A DNA stretch of 64,000 bases from an uncultured Bacteroidales bacterium (GTDB lineage: Bacteria > Bacteroidota > Bacteroidia > Bacteroidales > Muribaculaceae). The position numbers and the translations under genes are program-made. The notes beneath the pieces are model-generated. The model did no database searches and was not told the origin of the DNA. It saw only the letters and a list, made by a program, of their open reading frames with translations. The stretch lies in assembly GCA_902768435.1 (NCBI GenBank), contig CACXLJ010000001.1:124001-188000 (forward strand). Direction: 5' to 3'. Shown piece after piece: positions 1-10,063 of this stretch. The number at the start of each line of letters is the position of its first letter. The first letter of the stretch is position 1.

Positions 1-2226
1 GATGTAATCGCTTTAGGCGATGATAATGCTGACAAAGACTATCATCTGCTCATCGATCGCTTCATGTCATCGCAGTCGCATGACGATGAGATGCGCATTC
101 TCGACTCGCTCTCAACAGCATTTTTTGAGGGCAAAGACGAGTGCATTCTCATGGTCGTTGATACCGATGGTGAGATTCACTATCACACTTTTTCGAAACG
201 CTTTGAAGCCGATGGCATCACCTTCCAGGAACCTAACGACCTCATGTTCAACTTCAACAATCCGATTGGCGCATGTCCTACCTGTGAGGGATTCGGCTCC
301 ATTGTTGGCGTTGACGAGAATTTGGTGGTTCCCAACAAATCCTTGTCGGTTTACGACGATGCCATCATGTGCTGGCGTGGAAATGTGATGAGCGAGTGGA
401 AAAACGAGTTCATTCATGTTGCTTCACGGTACGACTTTCCAATCCATAAACCCTATTTTCAGCTCTCAGATGAGCAAAAGAAGATGCTCTGGGACGGTGT
501 TGACGGTTTCTCGGGCATCAATGGCTTCTTTAATTGGATTAAGAGCAAGTCTTATTCTATTCAGTACAGGGTGTTGCTTGCACGCTATCGCGGCAAGACC
601 GAGTGCCCCGATTGCCATGGGGCAAGATTAAAGCCCGAAGCCCTTTATGTGAAGATCAATGGGATGACCATTGCCGACCTTGTAAAAATGCCTATTGATG
701 CACTCTCGGCGTGGTTTCGGGATATCAAGCTCACACCAAACGAGCAATTGGTCACCAAAAGGCTGCTGTCAGAGATCAATAACCGTTTGAAGTATCTGGT
801 CGATGTGGGGCTTGGGTATCTCACTCTTGACCGCAAATCTTCTTCGCTGTCTGGTGGTGAAAGCCAGCGCATCAATCTCGCAACCTCGTTGGGCAGTTCT
901 CTCATGGGATCGGTCTATATTCTCGACGAACCCAGCATTGGTCTGCATTCACGCGATACCGACAAACTGATTTCAGTCTTGCGTCGACTCAAGGAAGAGG
1001 GCAACACCGTGGTAGTGGTGGAGCATGATGAAGAAATCATTAGAGCAGCCGATTATTTAATCGACATAGGCCCTGAAGCGGGCCGACTTGGAGGCGAAGT
1101 GGTTTATCAGGGCGAGGTGGCCAAACTGTTCAGCAGTGAGCGCAGTTACACTTCTAAGTATCTGATGGGCACACTTAAAATTCCCGTGCCCAAAATCAGA
1201 CGCAAATGGAATAATTACATTGAAATCAAGGGCGCAGCCGAGAACAACCTCAAGGGAATTGATGTGAAATTCCCCCTTAATGTCATGACGGTTGTCACTG
1301 GAGTGAGCGGATCGGGCAAATCAACGCTTGTCGACGATGTCCTCTATCGCTCTTTGGCACGCCACTTCGACATTGCGGTCGATTCTCCTGGTGCCGTCGC
1401 AGCCATCGAGGGTGATTTGCACCTTATTGGCAATGTGGAGTTTGTTGACCAGAACCCTATCGGGAAATCCACACGCAGCAATCCCGCCACCTATTTGAAA
1501 GCCTTCGACGAAATCAGGCAGCTCTATGCATCACAGCAGTTGTCAAAGCAAATGGGATACGGTCCAGGATTCTTCTCGTTCAACGCACAGGGCGGACGCT
1601 GTGAAGATTGCAAGGGCGAAGGCACAGTGACCATTGAAATGCAGTTTATGGCCGACATAGTCCTCACCTGTGAAACCTGTCATGGCAAACGCTTCAATCA
1701 CAATGCCCTTGAGGTAACATATCGTGGCAAAAACATCTACGACATTCTTGAAATGACGGTTAATCAGGCCATCGAGTTCTTCTCTCAGGACAAATCCTTG
1801 AACGAAAAGAAGATTGTGGACCGCTTGCGTCCCCTCCAGGATGTTGGCCTCGGTTACATCAAATTAGGTCAATCTTCATCTACCCTCTCGGGCGGTGAGA
1901 ACCAGAGGGTGAAACTCGCCTATTATCTGGCAGGTGACAAACGCGAAAGAACCTTGTATATCTTCGACGAACCCACCACAGGCCTGCATTTTCACGACAT
2001 CAACAAACTCATGGAATCGCTCAACAGACTTGTTGACAACGGACACACCGTCATTATCATCGAGCACAACATCGATGTCATTAAATGCGCCGACCATGTG
2101 ATTGACCTAGGGCCTGAAGGCGGCAAGGATGGTGGCAACATAGTTGCTGTTGGCACGCCTGAGCAGATAGCTGCCTGTGAAACCAGCTACACTGGACATT
2201 TCTTGAAAGAAAAATTGAATTCTTGA
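1..2226 (+). CDS. uvrA: Excinuclease ABC subunit A (5' end outside window)
   Basis: UvrA is the damage-recognition ATPase of UvrABC nucleotide excision repair. The frame is open from base 1, so about 741 C-terminal residues of a protein normally near 940 are present, and the first ABC Walker A lies outside the window. Visible: the NPIGACPTC zinc-module region (about nt 262-300), the first ABC signature LSGGESQR (about nt 850), the second Walker A GVSGSGKST (about nt 1300-1330), a zinc module with C-x2-C pairs CEDC and CETC (about nt 1609-1685), the second signature LSGGENQR (about nt 1888) and Walker B IFDEPTTGLHF (about nt 1965). The zinc module and both signatures fit catalytic UvrA. Bacteroidales often carry a second UvrA, so which paralogue this is cannot be told without the N-terminus. 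Confidence 0.95.
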   Translation, partial: DVIALGDDNADKDYHLLIDRFMSSQSHDDEMRILDSLSTAFFEGKDECILMVVDTDGEIHYHTFSKRFEADGITFQEPNDLMFNFNNPIGACPTCEGFGSIVGVDENLVVPNKSLSVYDDAIMCWRGNVMSEWKNEFIHVASRYDFPIHKPYFQLSDEQKKMLWDGVDGFSGINGFFNWIKSKSYSIQYRVLLARYRGKTECPDCHGARLKPEALYVKINGMTIADLVKMPIDALSAWFRDIKLTPNEQLVTKRLLSEINNRLKYLVDVGLGYLTLDRKSSSLSGGESQRINLATSLGSSLMGSVYILDEPSIGLHSRDTDKLISVLRRLKEEGNTVVVVEHDEEIIRAADYLIDIGPEAGRLGGEVVYQGEVAKLFSSERSYTSKYLMGTLKIPVPKIRRKWNNYIEIKGAAENNLKGIDVKFPLNVMTVVTGVSGSGKSTLVDDVLYRSLARHFDIAVDSPGAVAAIEGDLHLIGNVEFVDQNPIGKSTRSNPATYLKAFDEIRQLYASQQLSKQMGYGPGFFSFNAQGGRCEDCKGEGTVTIEMQFMADIVLTCETCHGKRFNHNALEVTYRGKNIYDILEMTVNQAIEFFSQDKSLNEKKIVDRLRPLQDVGLGYIKLGQSSSTLSGGENQRVKLAYYLAGDKRERTLYIFDEPTTGLHFHDINKLMESLNRLVDNGHTVIIIEHNIDVIKCADHVIDLGPEGGKDGGNIVAVGTPEQIAACETSYTGHFLKEKLNS

Positions 2227-2334
2227 AGTCACGCTATTTGGGTTTCATTACTATAGTACCAGAATTAGCACGATTTTTGTATTACTATGATATTAGGTCT
2301 ATTTGACCATTTTTGTTTTAATACATTTAATAAG

Positions 2335-4560
2335 ATGAATCTTCAAGAAATCCAATTACATAAAAAGCAAATCGATGTGCTTTTGCCCGGCAAGCGGGTA
2401 TTTGAGGCTTTAGCTGTGCTCAAGCGGCTTGTCGACGCTTCGTTGGTATATGAGTTCAACAACGAATTGGCCAACATTAAAACTTCCTATCAGTACATGT
2501 TGCAGTTCTTTGCTTCGGGTGCAGCCGATCCTGAGCAGGAGAAAATGCTCACCAGCATCATCACGCAAATCTACACTTTGCGTGACAAGTGCATTATCCA
2601 TCTTTCTCAAACTGACTCTTTTGACTTCTTTTTTGCACGATATCAGTCATTAAAACAGGTCAATCTGTCACAATTGCTGGAACAATATAACAACATCACC
2701 AACAAGTACAATTTGCTCGTTTCAGCCGATGTCGACCAGCAGAATCAACCTGCCATCAACGACCTGCTCCAGCAACGCGAAAAAGCAGTCGTCGTCATTT
2801 TCAACAAAATCTGGTGCACTTTCCCTCTTTCATCGTCCGAAGCCAATGCCCTCAGAGGCGTTTTTGATGACAATGAAGTGGAATCAGATGTCAAGTCGGT
2901 ATTAGTGTCAGCCTTGTTTCTGGGCATTTGCAAATTCTTCGACGAACAGAAACTTGCTTTGCTGTTACATGCCTATTGCAACTGCAGCACACATGATGTG
3001 CAAATCAGGGCCATTGTGGCATTTGTGCTTGTCATGTACATCTACCAGAACAGGACCCACTTCTCGTCTCAAATTCAAGTGCTACTTGACAACGCATCTC
3101 AACAGCCCTGTTTCCAGTCCGATCTCAAGTCGGTTTTCAATCGGCTCATCAGGTCACGAAACACTGAAAACATCACTAAACTGATGCGTGAAGATTTGAT
3201 GCCCAACCTGTTGAAAATCAGGTCTGATATTTTTGACAAAATCAAAGACAAGAACACCACTGCCGACTTGCTGAATCTTGAGGCAAATCCTGAATGGCAG
3301 GAGTGGCTCGACAAATCGGGCATTTCAAAGAAAATGGAAGAACTCAACGAGTTGCAGTTCGAAGGCGGCGATGTCTTCATCTCGGCTTTCTCTCACTTGA
3401 AATCGTTCCCCTTCTTCAACACCATTGCCAACTGGTTTTTACCCTACAATTCTAACCACTCATCAATCAAAAACAGCTTCAGCGACGATAAGGCTGCTCT
3501 GCTCAGCACGCTCATCAAGTCGGCCCCGGTTTTGTGCGACAGCGACAAATATTCACTTTGCTTCTCGTTGTCGGGAATGCCCGACAACCAGCTACAAATG
3601 ATGATGAACCAGTTCCATGCCCAGCAAGAGCAACTCAAGGAAATGGCCGATGAATCAAAGGCCAACGACCACATCAATCGCGACCGGCTCATCAATCAGT
3701 ATGTGCAGGATCTTTACCGTTTCTTCAAGCTCTACTCAAGGCGGCGCGATTTTCCTGCCATTTTCGACTCCGATCTCAATCTCATCAACATCCCGTTGCT
3801 GGCGCCCTATATGCACAACAAGGAGTCCATTTCAATTGCGGCTGAGTTCTATTTCAAGAATGGCTTTTACAACGATGCCATCTCATATTATAAATTTTTG
3901 CTCGACAATTGGAACGACAACGACATGATCATCTATCAGAAGATCGGTTTTGCCTATCAGCTCCAAGGCGACTTTGAGCATGCGGTCGACTACTATTTGA
4001 AATATGACATCATCAACGACTCCGACTTGTGGAACCTGCAGCACATTGCTGCTTGCTACAAGGCTTTGAAGAACAACGACAAGTCGTTTGAATACTATCT
4101 GAAAGCCTACGACTTAAAGCCTGAAAGCATAACCACCTGCTTGAGTCTTGGCCATCACTACCTCGAGAAATCGCAACTCGACGAGGCGCTCAAGTATTAC
4201 TACAAAGTGGACTATCTCGACACCAAGAAGCATCGCTCGTGGCGCCCCATTGCCTGGTGCTCGTTCTTGAAAGGCGACTTTGAGCAAAGCCGCAACTATT
4301 ATGAAAAAATCATCAACAACCTCACGCCCACAGCGCACGACTACCTCAACTATGGCCACTTGGTGCTGTGTAGCCAAGGCATTACGGGTGCTATCGACTT
4401 CTATGTCAAGGCACTCAACAAGTTCGAGAACAAACACGATGTCTTCGCCAAGGCATTTAATGCCGATGCCCAGGTGTTAACCGAAAAAGGCATTGATGTG
4501 GCCACTCTGCCCCTCATTTGCGATACCGTTTTTCTTAAAAATGAACAAAATCCCCAGTAA
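2335..4560 (+). CDS. Tetratricopeptide-repeat protein, function unknown
   Basis: A 741-residue protein from the ATG at 2335. An in-frame ATG at 2287 would add 16 residues, but the start beginning MNLQEIQLHKKQ looks more natural. No signal peptide or membrane segment is visible, so it should be cytoplasmic. The first 450 or so residues are helical and match no family I recognise. The last 250 carry several TPR-like repeats, for example around YYKFLLDNWNDND, YYLKYDI, YYLKAYDLKPES and YYEKIINNLTP, which normally mediate protein-protein contacts. Its stop is 12 bases before the M3 peptidase start, so the two are probably co-transcribed. Partner and process are unknown. Confidence 0.8.
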   Translation: MNLQEIQLHKKQIDVLLPGKRVFEALAVLKRLVDASLVYEFNNELANIKTSYQYMLQFFASGAADPEQEKMLTSIITQIYTLRDKCIIHLSQTDSFDFFFARYQSLKQVNLSQLLEQYNNITNKYNLLVSADVDQQNQPAINDLLQQREKAVVVIFNKIWCTFPLSSSEANALRGVFDDNEVESDVKSVLVSALFLGICKFFDEQKLALLLHAYCNCSTHDVQIRAIVAFVLVMYIYQNRTHFSSQIQVLLDNASQQPCFQSDLKSVFNRLIRSRNTENITKLMREDLMPNLLKIRSDIFDKIKDKNTTADLLNLEANPEWQEWLDKSGISKKMEELNELQFEGGDVFISAFSHLKSFPFFNTIANWFLPYNSNHSSIKNSFSDDKAALLSTLIKSAPVLCDSDKYSLCFSLSGMPDNQLQMMMNQFHAQQEQLKEMADESKANDHINRDRLINQYVQDLYRFFKLYSRRRDFPAIFDSDLNLINIPLLAPYMHNKESISIAAEFYFKNGFYNDAISYYKFLLDNWNDNDMIIYQKIGFAYQLQGDFEHAVDYYLKYDIINDSDLWNLQHIAACYKALKNNDKSFEYYLKAYDLKPESITTCLSLGHHYLEKSQLDEALKYYYKVDYLDTKKHRSWRPIAWCSFLKGDFEQSRNYYEKIINNLTPTAHDYLNYGHLVLCSQGITGAIDFYVKALNKFENKHDVFAKAFNADAQVLTEKGIDVATLPLICDTVFLKNEQNPQ

Positions 4561-4572
4561 TCACCAATAGAC

Positions 4573-6636
4573 ATGAATATTTTTGATAAGCCTTTCACAG
4601 TCAATCACGGAGCCATTCCGTTTGATAAAATCACAAATGCCGATTTCGAACCTGCTATTGAAGAAGCGTTAAATCGCCACAACGACGAAATCAAGCAAAT
4701 CATTGATAACCCCGAAGCACCTTCGTTCCAGAACACTGTTGTTGCCCTCGAGCGTGCTGGCAGCATGCTCAGCAGGGTGCTTGGCGTCTTCTATCCATGG
4801 CTCTCGGCCAATGCCAACGACGAGTTGCTGGCAATCTCCGAGCGGGTAATGCCTAAACTCACATCGCATTTCAACGAAATCACTTTGAACGAGAAACTGT
4901 GGAATCGCGTGCGCAGCGTGCACGAGAACTTCAACCCTGAAGAACATGACACCGAAGATGCCATGCTGCTCAAGCGCACACGCGATGCTTTCATCAACAG
5001 CGGTGCAGCGTTGCCTGCCGACAAGAAGGAGGCCTACAAGAAACTCTCTAACGAACTGGCGCAACTCTCGCTCAAGTTTGAACAAAACACACTCAAAGAG
5101 ATGGCGCGCATCGAAGTGTGGCTCACGGCCGACGACCTCGAGGGTCTGCCCGAAAGCGCTATTGAGGCAGCAAGCATGGCCGCCAAGGCCAAAGGCCGCG
5201 AAGGCGAGTACCTCATCACTCTGCGCGCACCCAGTTATCAGCCATTCATGAAGTATTCATCGCGGCGTGACCTGCGTGAGAAACTCTACATGCTCTATAA
5301 CACCCAATGCACGCAAGGCGAATTCTCGAATTGCGACATCATTCAGCAAATTGCCAACAAGCGTCTCGAAATAGCACGCATTCTTGGCTTTGACTGCTAT
5401 GCCGACTACCACCTCAAAGACATGATGGCCGAGAAGCAGGAGAATGTATTCAACATGTTCACCCAACTCCAGGATGCTTACCGCCCCGCACTCGATAAAG
5501 AGATGCGCGAACTGCGCGATTTCGCTCGCCAAACCGAAGGCGACGATTATGAAATCAAGCCCTGGGACTATTCCTATTATGCTAATCTGTTAAAAAACAA
5601 AAAGTTCAACTTCAACGATGAGCAACTCCGTCCTTATTTCGAGCTGAACAATGTCATCAGGGGCGTTTTCGGGTTGGCCACCAGGCTATATGGCCTGACC
5701 TTTGTTCCCAATCAAGAGGCGCCGGTGTTTCACCCCGATATGCTTGTCTATGATGTCTTAGACCGCAACAAGCAGTTTTTAGGCATGCTTTACACCGACT
5801 TCTTCCCGCGCGAGACCAAGCAGAGCGGAGCATGGATGACGGGCTTCCGCGATCAGTATGTCGATGAGCGCAATCACGATGTGCGCCCCCTAGTCTCCTT
5901 GACCATGAACTTCACCAAGCCCACCGAGTCCAAGCCATCGCTGCTCACGCTGAACGAGGTACGCACCTTCCTCCACGAGTTTGGCCATGCCTTGCACGGC
6001 CTTTTGTCGCGTTGCCGCTACGCCTCGCTCTCAGGCACCAGTGTGGAGCGCGACTTTGTGGAGATGCCTTCGCAGTTCAACGAGAACTATCTCTTCCAGG
6101 CCGAGTACCTCAACAGTTTTGCTCGGCACTATATCACTGGTGAACCTATTCCCAAGGATTTGCTCAGCATGGTCATCAAATCTTCTCAGTTCGGCGTTGC
6201 CTACGCCTGCTTCCGCCAACTCTCATTCGGACGCATCGACATGGCCTGGCACACACTCACCCAGCCTTTCCATGGCGATGTCTTTGCCTTCGAGAACGAA
6301 GCTGCCAGTCCGGTGCGTGTCTTCGCCCCCATCGAGGGTTGCGCCATGTCGCCCCAGTTCGGACACATCTTCTCAGGAGGCTATGCCGCCGGTTATTATG
6401 GTTACAAGTGGGCCGAGATGATCGAGGCCGACGCCTTCCAGCAATTCCTCGACCAGGGCATCTTCAATCCCGAAACCGCACAGCGCCTTGAGCAGAACAT
6501 CCTCACCCGTGGCGGTTCCGAGCACCCCATGACCCTTTACCGCCGCTTCCGAGGCTCCGATCCCACCATTCGCGCCCTCCTCATCCGCGACGGCCTCCTT
6601 CCCAGCCCCTCTGATAATCGGTGTCAATCTGAATAA
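4573..6636 (+). CDS. M3 family zinc oligopeptidase (Dcp/oligopeptidase A type)
   Basis: A 687-residue thimet-oligopeptidase-like metallopeptidase that degrades short peptides. The zinc site HEFGH is at residues 468-472 and the third ligand is probably E497 in DFVEMPSQ. Both match the M3 family, as does the length of about 680-700. There is no signal peptide, which suggests a cytoplasmic enzyme, although some Dcp proteins are periplasmic. Dcp removes C-terminal dipeptides while oligopeptidase A is an endopeptidase; I cannot separate them by eye, so no symbol is given. It follows the TPR gene by 12 bases. Confidence 0.93.
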   Translation: MNIFDKPFTVNHGAIPFDKITNADFEPAIEEALNRHNDEIKQIIDNPEAPSFQNTVVALERAGSMLSRVLGVFYPWLSANANDELLAISERVMPKLTSHFNEITLNEKLWNRVRSVHENFNPEEHDTEDAMLLKRTRDAFINSGAALPADKKEAYKKLSNELAQLSLKFEQNTLKEMARIEVWLTADDLEGLPESAIEAASMAAKAKGREGEYLITLRAPSYQPFMKYSSRRDLREKLYMLYNTQCTQGEFSNCDIIQQIANKRLEIARILGFDCYADYHLKDMMAEKQENVFNMFTQLQDAYRPALDKEMRELRDFARQTEGDDYEIKPWDYSYYANLLKNKKFNFNDEQLRPYFELNNVIRGVFGLATRLYGLTFVPNQEAPVFHPDMLVYDVLDRNKQFLGMLYTDFFPRETKQSGAWMTGFRDQYVDERNHDVRPLVSLTMNFTKPTESKPSLLTLNEVRTFLHEFGHALHGLLSRCRYASLSGTSVERDFVEMPSQFNENYLFQAEYLNSFARHYITGEPIPKDLLSMVIKSSQFGVAYACFRQLSFGRIDMAWHTLTQPFHGDVFAFENEAASPVRVFAPIEGCAMSPQFGHIFSGGYAAGYYGYKWAEMIEADAFQQFLDQGIFNPETAQRLEQNILTRGGSEHPMTLYRRFRGSDPTIRALLIRDGLLPSPSDNRCQSE

Positions 6637-6672
6637 TCAATGGTTTTTAAAAGAGGAGTCAAAAAAAATGAC

Positions 6673-6680
6673 TATCTTTG
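6673..6680 (+). promoter_or_regulatory. Promoter -7 element for ftsY-rimO
   Basis: TATCTTTG fits the Bacteroidota -7 consensus TAnnTTTG and lies 30 bases before the ftsY start. No good TTTG -33 box is found 20 bases upstream, so this is a weaker match than others in the window. Confidence 0.55.
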
Positions 6681-6709
6681 CAGCCTAAATCACAATAACC
6701 CGAATAATT

Positions 6710-7666
6710 ATGGCTTTTTTCAAGAATTTCTTCTCAAAAGAGAAAAAAGAAACATTAGATAAAGGTCTGAACAAGACCAAAGAAGGCGTGTTCTCTAAAC
6801 TCAAACACGCCATTGCCGGCAAATCAACCATCGACGATGATGTGCTCGACAACCTCGAGGAGGTATTTATCACCAGCGATGTAGGTGTTGATACCACCCT
6901 CAAGATTATCGACCGCATTCAAGAACGCGTGAAGCGCGACAAATATGTTGGCACTGAAGAACTCAACAATTTGCTGTGCGACGAAATCACCCAGATGCTC
7001 GTTGACAACAACAATGCTGGCATTGAGGATTTCACCGTGGCCGACGACAAGAAACCCTATGTGATTATGGTGGTGGGTGTGAATGGTGTGGGCAAGACCA
7101 CGACCATTGGCAAACTCGCTTATCAGTTCAAGCAGGCTGGTAACAAGGTGGTGCTCGGTGCAGCCGACACCTACCGCGCTGCGGCTGACGAACAGCTCGA
7201 AATCTGGGGACAACGCGTGGATGTACCCGTCATCAAGCACAATATGGGCACCGACCCCGCTTCGGTTGCCTTTGATGCCGTGAGCAGTGCCAAGGCACAG
7301 AATGCCGATGTTGTCATTATTGACACAGCCGGCCGACTGCACAACAACATTGGCCTGATGAACCAGCTCACAAAAATCAAGAATGTGATGAAGAAGGTGC
7401 TGCCCGACGCCCCCCATGAGATTCTCCTCGTGCTCGACGGCTCTACGGGCCAAAATGCCTTTGAGCAGGCCAAGCAGTTCACCGCTGCCACCGAGGTCAA
7501 TGCCCTTGCTATCACCAAACTCGACGGTACTGCCAAGGGCGGCGTGGTGATTGGCATCAGCGACCAGTTCCAGATTCCCGTAAAATACATCGGACTGGGC
7601 GAAGGCATGACCGACCTCCAGATCTTCCGTAAAGAGGAGTTCGTGAAGTCACTCTTCGGCAAATAA
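6710..7666 (+). CDS. ftsY: Signal recognition particle receptor FtsY
   Basis: The SRP receptor GTPase that delivers ribosome-nascent chain-SRP complexes to the Sec translocon at the inner membrane. At 318 residues it is almost only the NG domain: a helical N domain (about 25-110), P-loop GVNGVGKT (123-130), DTAGR (205-209) and TKLDG (269-273), followed by GGVV typical of SRP GTPases. The long acidic A domain of E. coli FtsY is absent; only a short amphipathic, lysine-rich N-terminus (MAFFKNFFSKEKK) is left to touch the membrane, as in many Bacteroidota. rimO starts 8 bases after its stop. Confidence 0.97.
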   Translation: MAFFKNFFSKEKKETLDKGLNKTKEGVFSKLKHAIAGKSTIDDDVLDNLEEVFITSDVGVDTTLKIIDRIQERVKRDKYVGTEELNNLLCDEITQMLVDNNNAGIEDFTVADDKKPYVIMVVGVNGVGKTTTIGKLAYQFKQAGNKVVLGAADTYRAAADEQLEIWGQRVDVPVIKHNMGTDPASVAFDAVSSAKAQNADVVIIDTAGRLHNNIGLMNQLTKIKNVMKKVLPDAPHEILLVLDGSTGQNAFEQAKQFTAATEVNALAITKLDGTAKGGVVIGISDQFQIPVKYIGLGEGMTDLQIFRKEEFVKSLFGK

Positions 7667-7674
7667 TCTGTCGG

Positions 7675-8973
7675 ATGAAACGCAACACCATCCACATCAT
7701 CTCGTTGGGTTGTTCCAAGAATCTCGTTGACTCGGAGCGACTCATCCGCCAACTGCAGGTTAACGGCTACACTGTGGTCCACAACCCCGATGTGGTAGAT
7801 GCCGACATTGCTGTGGTCAATACTTGTGGCTTTATCAGTGACGCTCAAGAGGAGTCGATCAACACCATTCTGCAACTCGGTGAAGCCAAGCGCCAAGGAC
7901 GCATTAGGCACCTCTATGTGATGGGATGTCTTGCCGAACGATTCATGGCACAGCTCATCGATGAACTGCCCGAGGTCGACAAATTCTATGGCAAGTTCAA
8001 CTGGAACCAGCTGCTTACCGATCTGGGCAAGACCTATCGCCAAGAACTTGAACATGAGCGATTCCTCACAACACCGCCCCACTACACCTACCTGAAAATA
8101 TCGGAAGGCTGCAATCGCTTCTGCGCCTTCTGCGCCATACCACTCATTACTGGCCGCCACACATCGGTGCCCATCCCGCAGCTGCTCAAGGAAGTGAAAC
8201 TACTCGCAGCCAAGGGCGTGAAGGAATTCAATGTGATTGCGCAAGACCTCTCGTCGTACGGCAAAGACCTCTATGGTCGTCTTGCCCTGCCCGAACTTAT
8301 TGAGCAAATGGCTGCCATCGACGGTGTCGAGTGGATTCGCCTCCACTACGCCTACCCCACCGAGTTCCCTTACGACATACTGCCCGTCATGGCAAAGCAT
8401 CCTAATGTGTGCAGCTATCTCGACATAGCCTTGCAGCACATCAGCGATAAAGTGCTTACCAACATGCGCAGACACATCTCCAAGGCCGAGACTCTGGCAT
8501 TCATCGACCGGCTGCGCCATGAGGTGCCCAATCTGCATTTGCGCACCACCCTCATGGTGGGCTTCCCGGGCGAGGGCGACGAGGAATTCCAGGAGCTTCT
8601 CGACTTTGTGCGCCAGACACGCTTCGAGCGCATGGGCGCGTTTGCCTATAGTCAGGAAGACGGCACCTATGCCGCAAAGCACTTGACCGATGTCATCCCC
8701 GATGCAGTTAAGCAGCAACGCTTGCAACAACTCATGGAACTCCAGGAAGAGATATCTATGGACATCCAGCAACAAAAGGTGGGGAAAACGCTTCGCGTCA
8801 TCATCGATCGCGAAGAAGACGACTACTATGTAGGGCGCACTGAATGGGACTCGCCCGAAGTTGACCCCGAGGTGCTCATCAATAAAGACAAACCGTTGAA
8901 AATTGGTGAATTTTACAATGTTACAGTTACTGAGGCCATGCCCTTCGAACTATATGCCACTCCGGCACTCTAA
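7675..8973 (+). CDS. rimO: Ribosomal protein S12 (aspartate) methylthiotransferase RimO
   Basis: A radical-SAM methylthiotransferase that adds a methylthio group to a conserved aspartate of S12. Domain order: N-terminal UPF0004 domain with iron-sulfur ligands C13, C51 and C85; radical-SAM CxxxCxxC at C146, C150 and C153; C-terminal TRAM domain (about 365-430). The opening SLGCSKNLVDSERL is diagnostic of RimO rather than MiaB. Length 432 is normal. It is co-transcribed with ftsY. Confidence 0.97.
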   Translation: MKRNTIHIISLGCSKNLVDSERLIRQLQVNGYTVVHNPDVVDADIAVVNTCGFISDAQEESINTILQLGEAKRQGRIRHLYVMGCLAERFMAQLIDELPEVDKFYGKFNWNQLLTDLGKTYRQELEHERFLTTPPHYTYLKISEGCNRFCAFCAIPLITGRHTSVPIPQLLKEVKLLAAKGVKEFNVIAQDLSSYGKDLYGRLALPELIEQMAAIDGVEWIRLHYAYPTEFPYDILPVMAKHPNVCSYLDIALQHISDKVLTNMRRHISKAETLAFIDRLRHEVPNLHLRTTLMVGFPGEGDEEFQELLDFVRQTRFERMGAFAYSQEDGTYAAKHLTDVIPDAVKQQRLQQLMELQEEISMDIQQQKVGKTLRVIIDREEDDYYVGRTEWDSPEVDPEVLINKDKPLKIGEFYNVTVTEAMPFELYATPAL

Positions 8974-8983
8974 TCATCGAGAC

Positions 8984-9253
8984 TTATTCTGGATTCTCGG
9001 CCGATGACTCGTCGGTTGAATCCTTCTGGTCCTCATAACCGCCGTACTGTCTTTCCTCGCGCTCCTGGCGAAGCCGCTCCTTCTTCTTCAGCACAAAATA
9101 GAGCAGCACAATGATGCCGAGACTGATGCCAATCACGCCAAAATAGTAGAGATACTCGCCATCGGCAAGACGCTGGCGTGAGATATAGGCCATCACGGCC
9201 AGATAGCACAGCATCAGGAATGGTATAACAATATGTCGTTTAAGCTTTTTCAT
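8984..9253 (-). CDS. Small two-span membrane protein, unknown function
   Basis: An 89-residue protein with a basic start (MKKLKRH), two hydrophobic segments at about residues 8-24 and 33-55, then a charged tail rich in K, R and E that ends acidic (STDESSAENPE). The arrangement suggests a helical hairpin in the inner membrane with a cytoplasmic tail. Its start overlaps the end of the upstream exonuclease gene by 14 bases, implying translational coupling. It converges on rimO, with 10 bases between the stops. I do not recognise the family. Confidence 0.75.
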   Translation of the reverse strand: MKKLKRHIVIPFLMLCYLAVMAYISRQRLADGEYLYYFGVIGISLGIIVLLYFVLKKKERLRQEREERQYGGYEDQKDSTDESSAENPE

Positions 9254-9869
9254 TTTCTTCTATCTCCTGTTTGTAGGGCGACTCGTCAGGGTTGAACTCG
9301 CCACTCTTTAAATACTTGTAAATCTTGCCACAAGCCCACGCATCGATTGCGGCATACTGCTGTTGCGACTCCGAGAGTTTGTCTATTTCCCAATTTGTGA
9401 GCTGCTGCCCCTTGCTTATCTTCTTGTTGAACAAGATAGCAAAAATCTTCTGCAGGCTCGCTTCGCCTATCTTATAGTCACGCACAAACTCCTGCAAGTC
9501 GACAAATCCCTGTGGTTCCACGCCTGTTACCGTGTGCAGCTTGGCAAAGTCGTCGCGTAATGAGAGACCCACTTTCAGACATTGAGGATCGGCAAGGAAG
9601 TCGGCCAGCACTTGAGGGATTCCAATGCGGTTCACCCTGAACAGGAAGCACTCCTCGGGGGTGGCAAGCTGCATGAGCGCCATCTTGTGTGTCACTCCTT
9701 TCTTGAACGATGGACGCGTCTCGGTGTCGAAACCCACAACAGGCTGACGCCGTAAAACCGCCACCGCCGGTCTCACCTGGCTCAGCGTGTCGATCACATA
9801 GATGGGGCCATCGTAGTGCACCAGTTCCATCTCGTGTATCTTCTCCTTGTCAATGCGCAGTGTATACAT
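9240..9869 (-). CDS. DEDDy 3'-5' exonuclease (WRN/RNase D-like)
   Basis: A 209-residue exonuclease-domain protein. The Exo I motif is FDTE (D48, E50) in VVGFDTETRPSFK, the Exo II aspartate lies in LSLRDDFAKLH, and the Exo III Y-x3-D is in YAAIDAWA, so the catalytic set DEDDy is complete. Stand-alone domains of this type remove 3' nucleotides from DNA or structured RNA; the real substrate is unknown. There is no HRDC domain, so it is not a full RNase D. It has its own promoter at 9946-9977 and is the first gene of a two-gene unit with the small membrane protein. Confidence 0.88.
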   Translation of the reverse strand: MYTLRIDKEKIHEMELVHYDGPIYVIDTLSQVRPAVAVLRRQPVVGFDTETRPSFKKGVTHKMALMQLATPEECFLFRVNRIGIPQVLADFLADPQCLKVGLSLRDDFAKLHTVTGVEPQGFVDLQEFVRDYKIGEASLQKIFAILFNKKISKGQQLTNWEIDKLSESQQQYAAIDAWACGKIYKYLKSGEFNPDESPYKQEIEENEKA

Positions 9870-9945
9870 CTTTAATTAAATCACCAGGGTAGTTTGCCAC
9901 TGGGGGTCATCAGCTCAAATCGATCAAAAGTGGATTTGGGCATTG

Positions 9946-9977
9946 CAAAGGTAGCGAAATTGCGTCGCCTACGCAAA
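9946..9977 (-). promoter_or_regulatory. Bacteroidota promoter for the DEDDy exonuclease
   Basis: Read on the minus strand: TTTG (9977-9974), exactly 20 bases, then TACCTTTG (9953-9946), a perfect match to TTTG-N20-TAnnTTTG. The leader to the ATG at 9869 is about 70 bases. Confidence 0.8.
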
Positions 9978-9992
9978 CCTATCGTCACAAAA

Positions 9993-10031
9993 AAGAGAGA
10001 CTCGTCAGCAATCTTGCCACAAGTCTCTCTT
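9993..10031 (-). terminator. Intrinsic terminator of the L28-L33-DUF4295 operon
   Basis: On the minus strand a perfect 10-bp stem, AAGAGAGACT with AGTCTCTCTT (10031-10022 and 10002-9993), is followed by a short T run. It lies just after the DUF4295 stop codon. Confidence 0.8.
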
Positions 10032-10063
10032 GGTATGTTGATTTCAATGAATCTGCTTAAGAA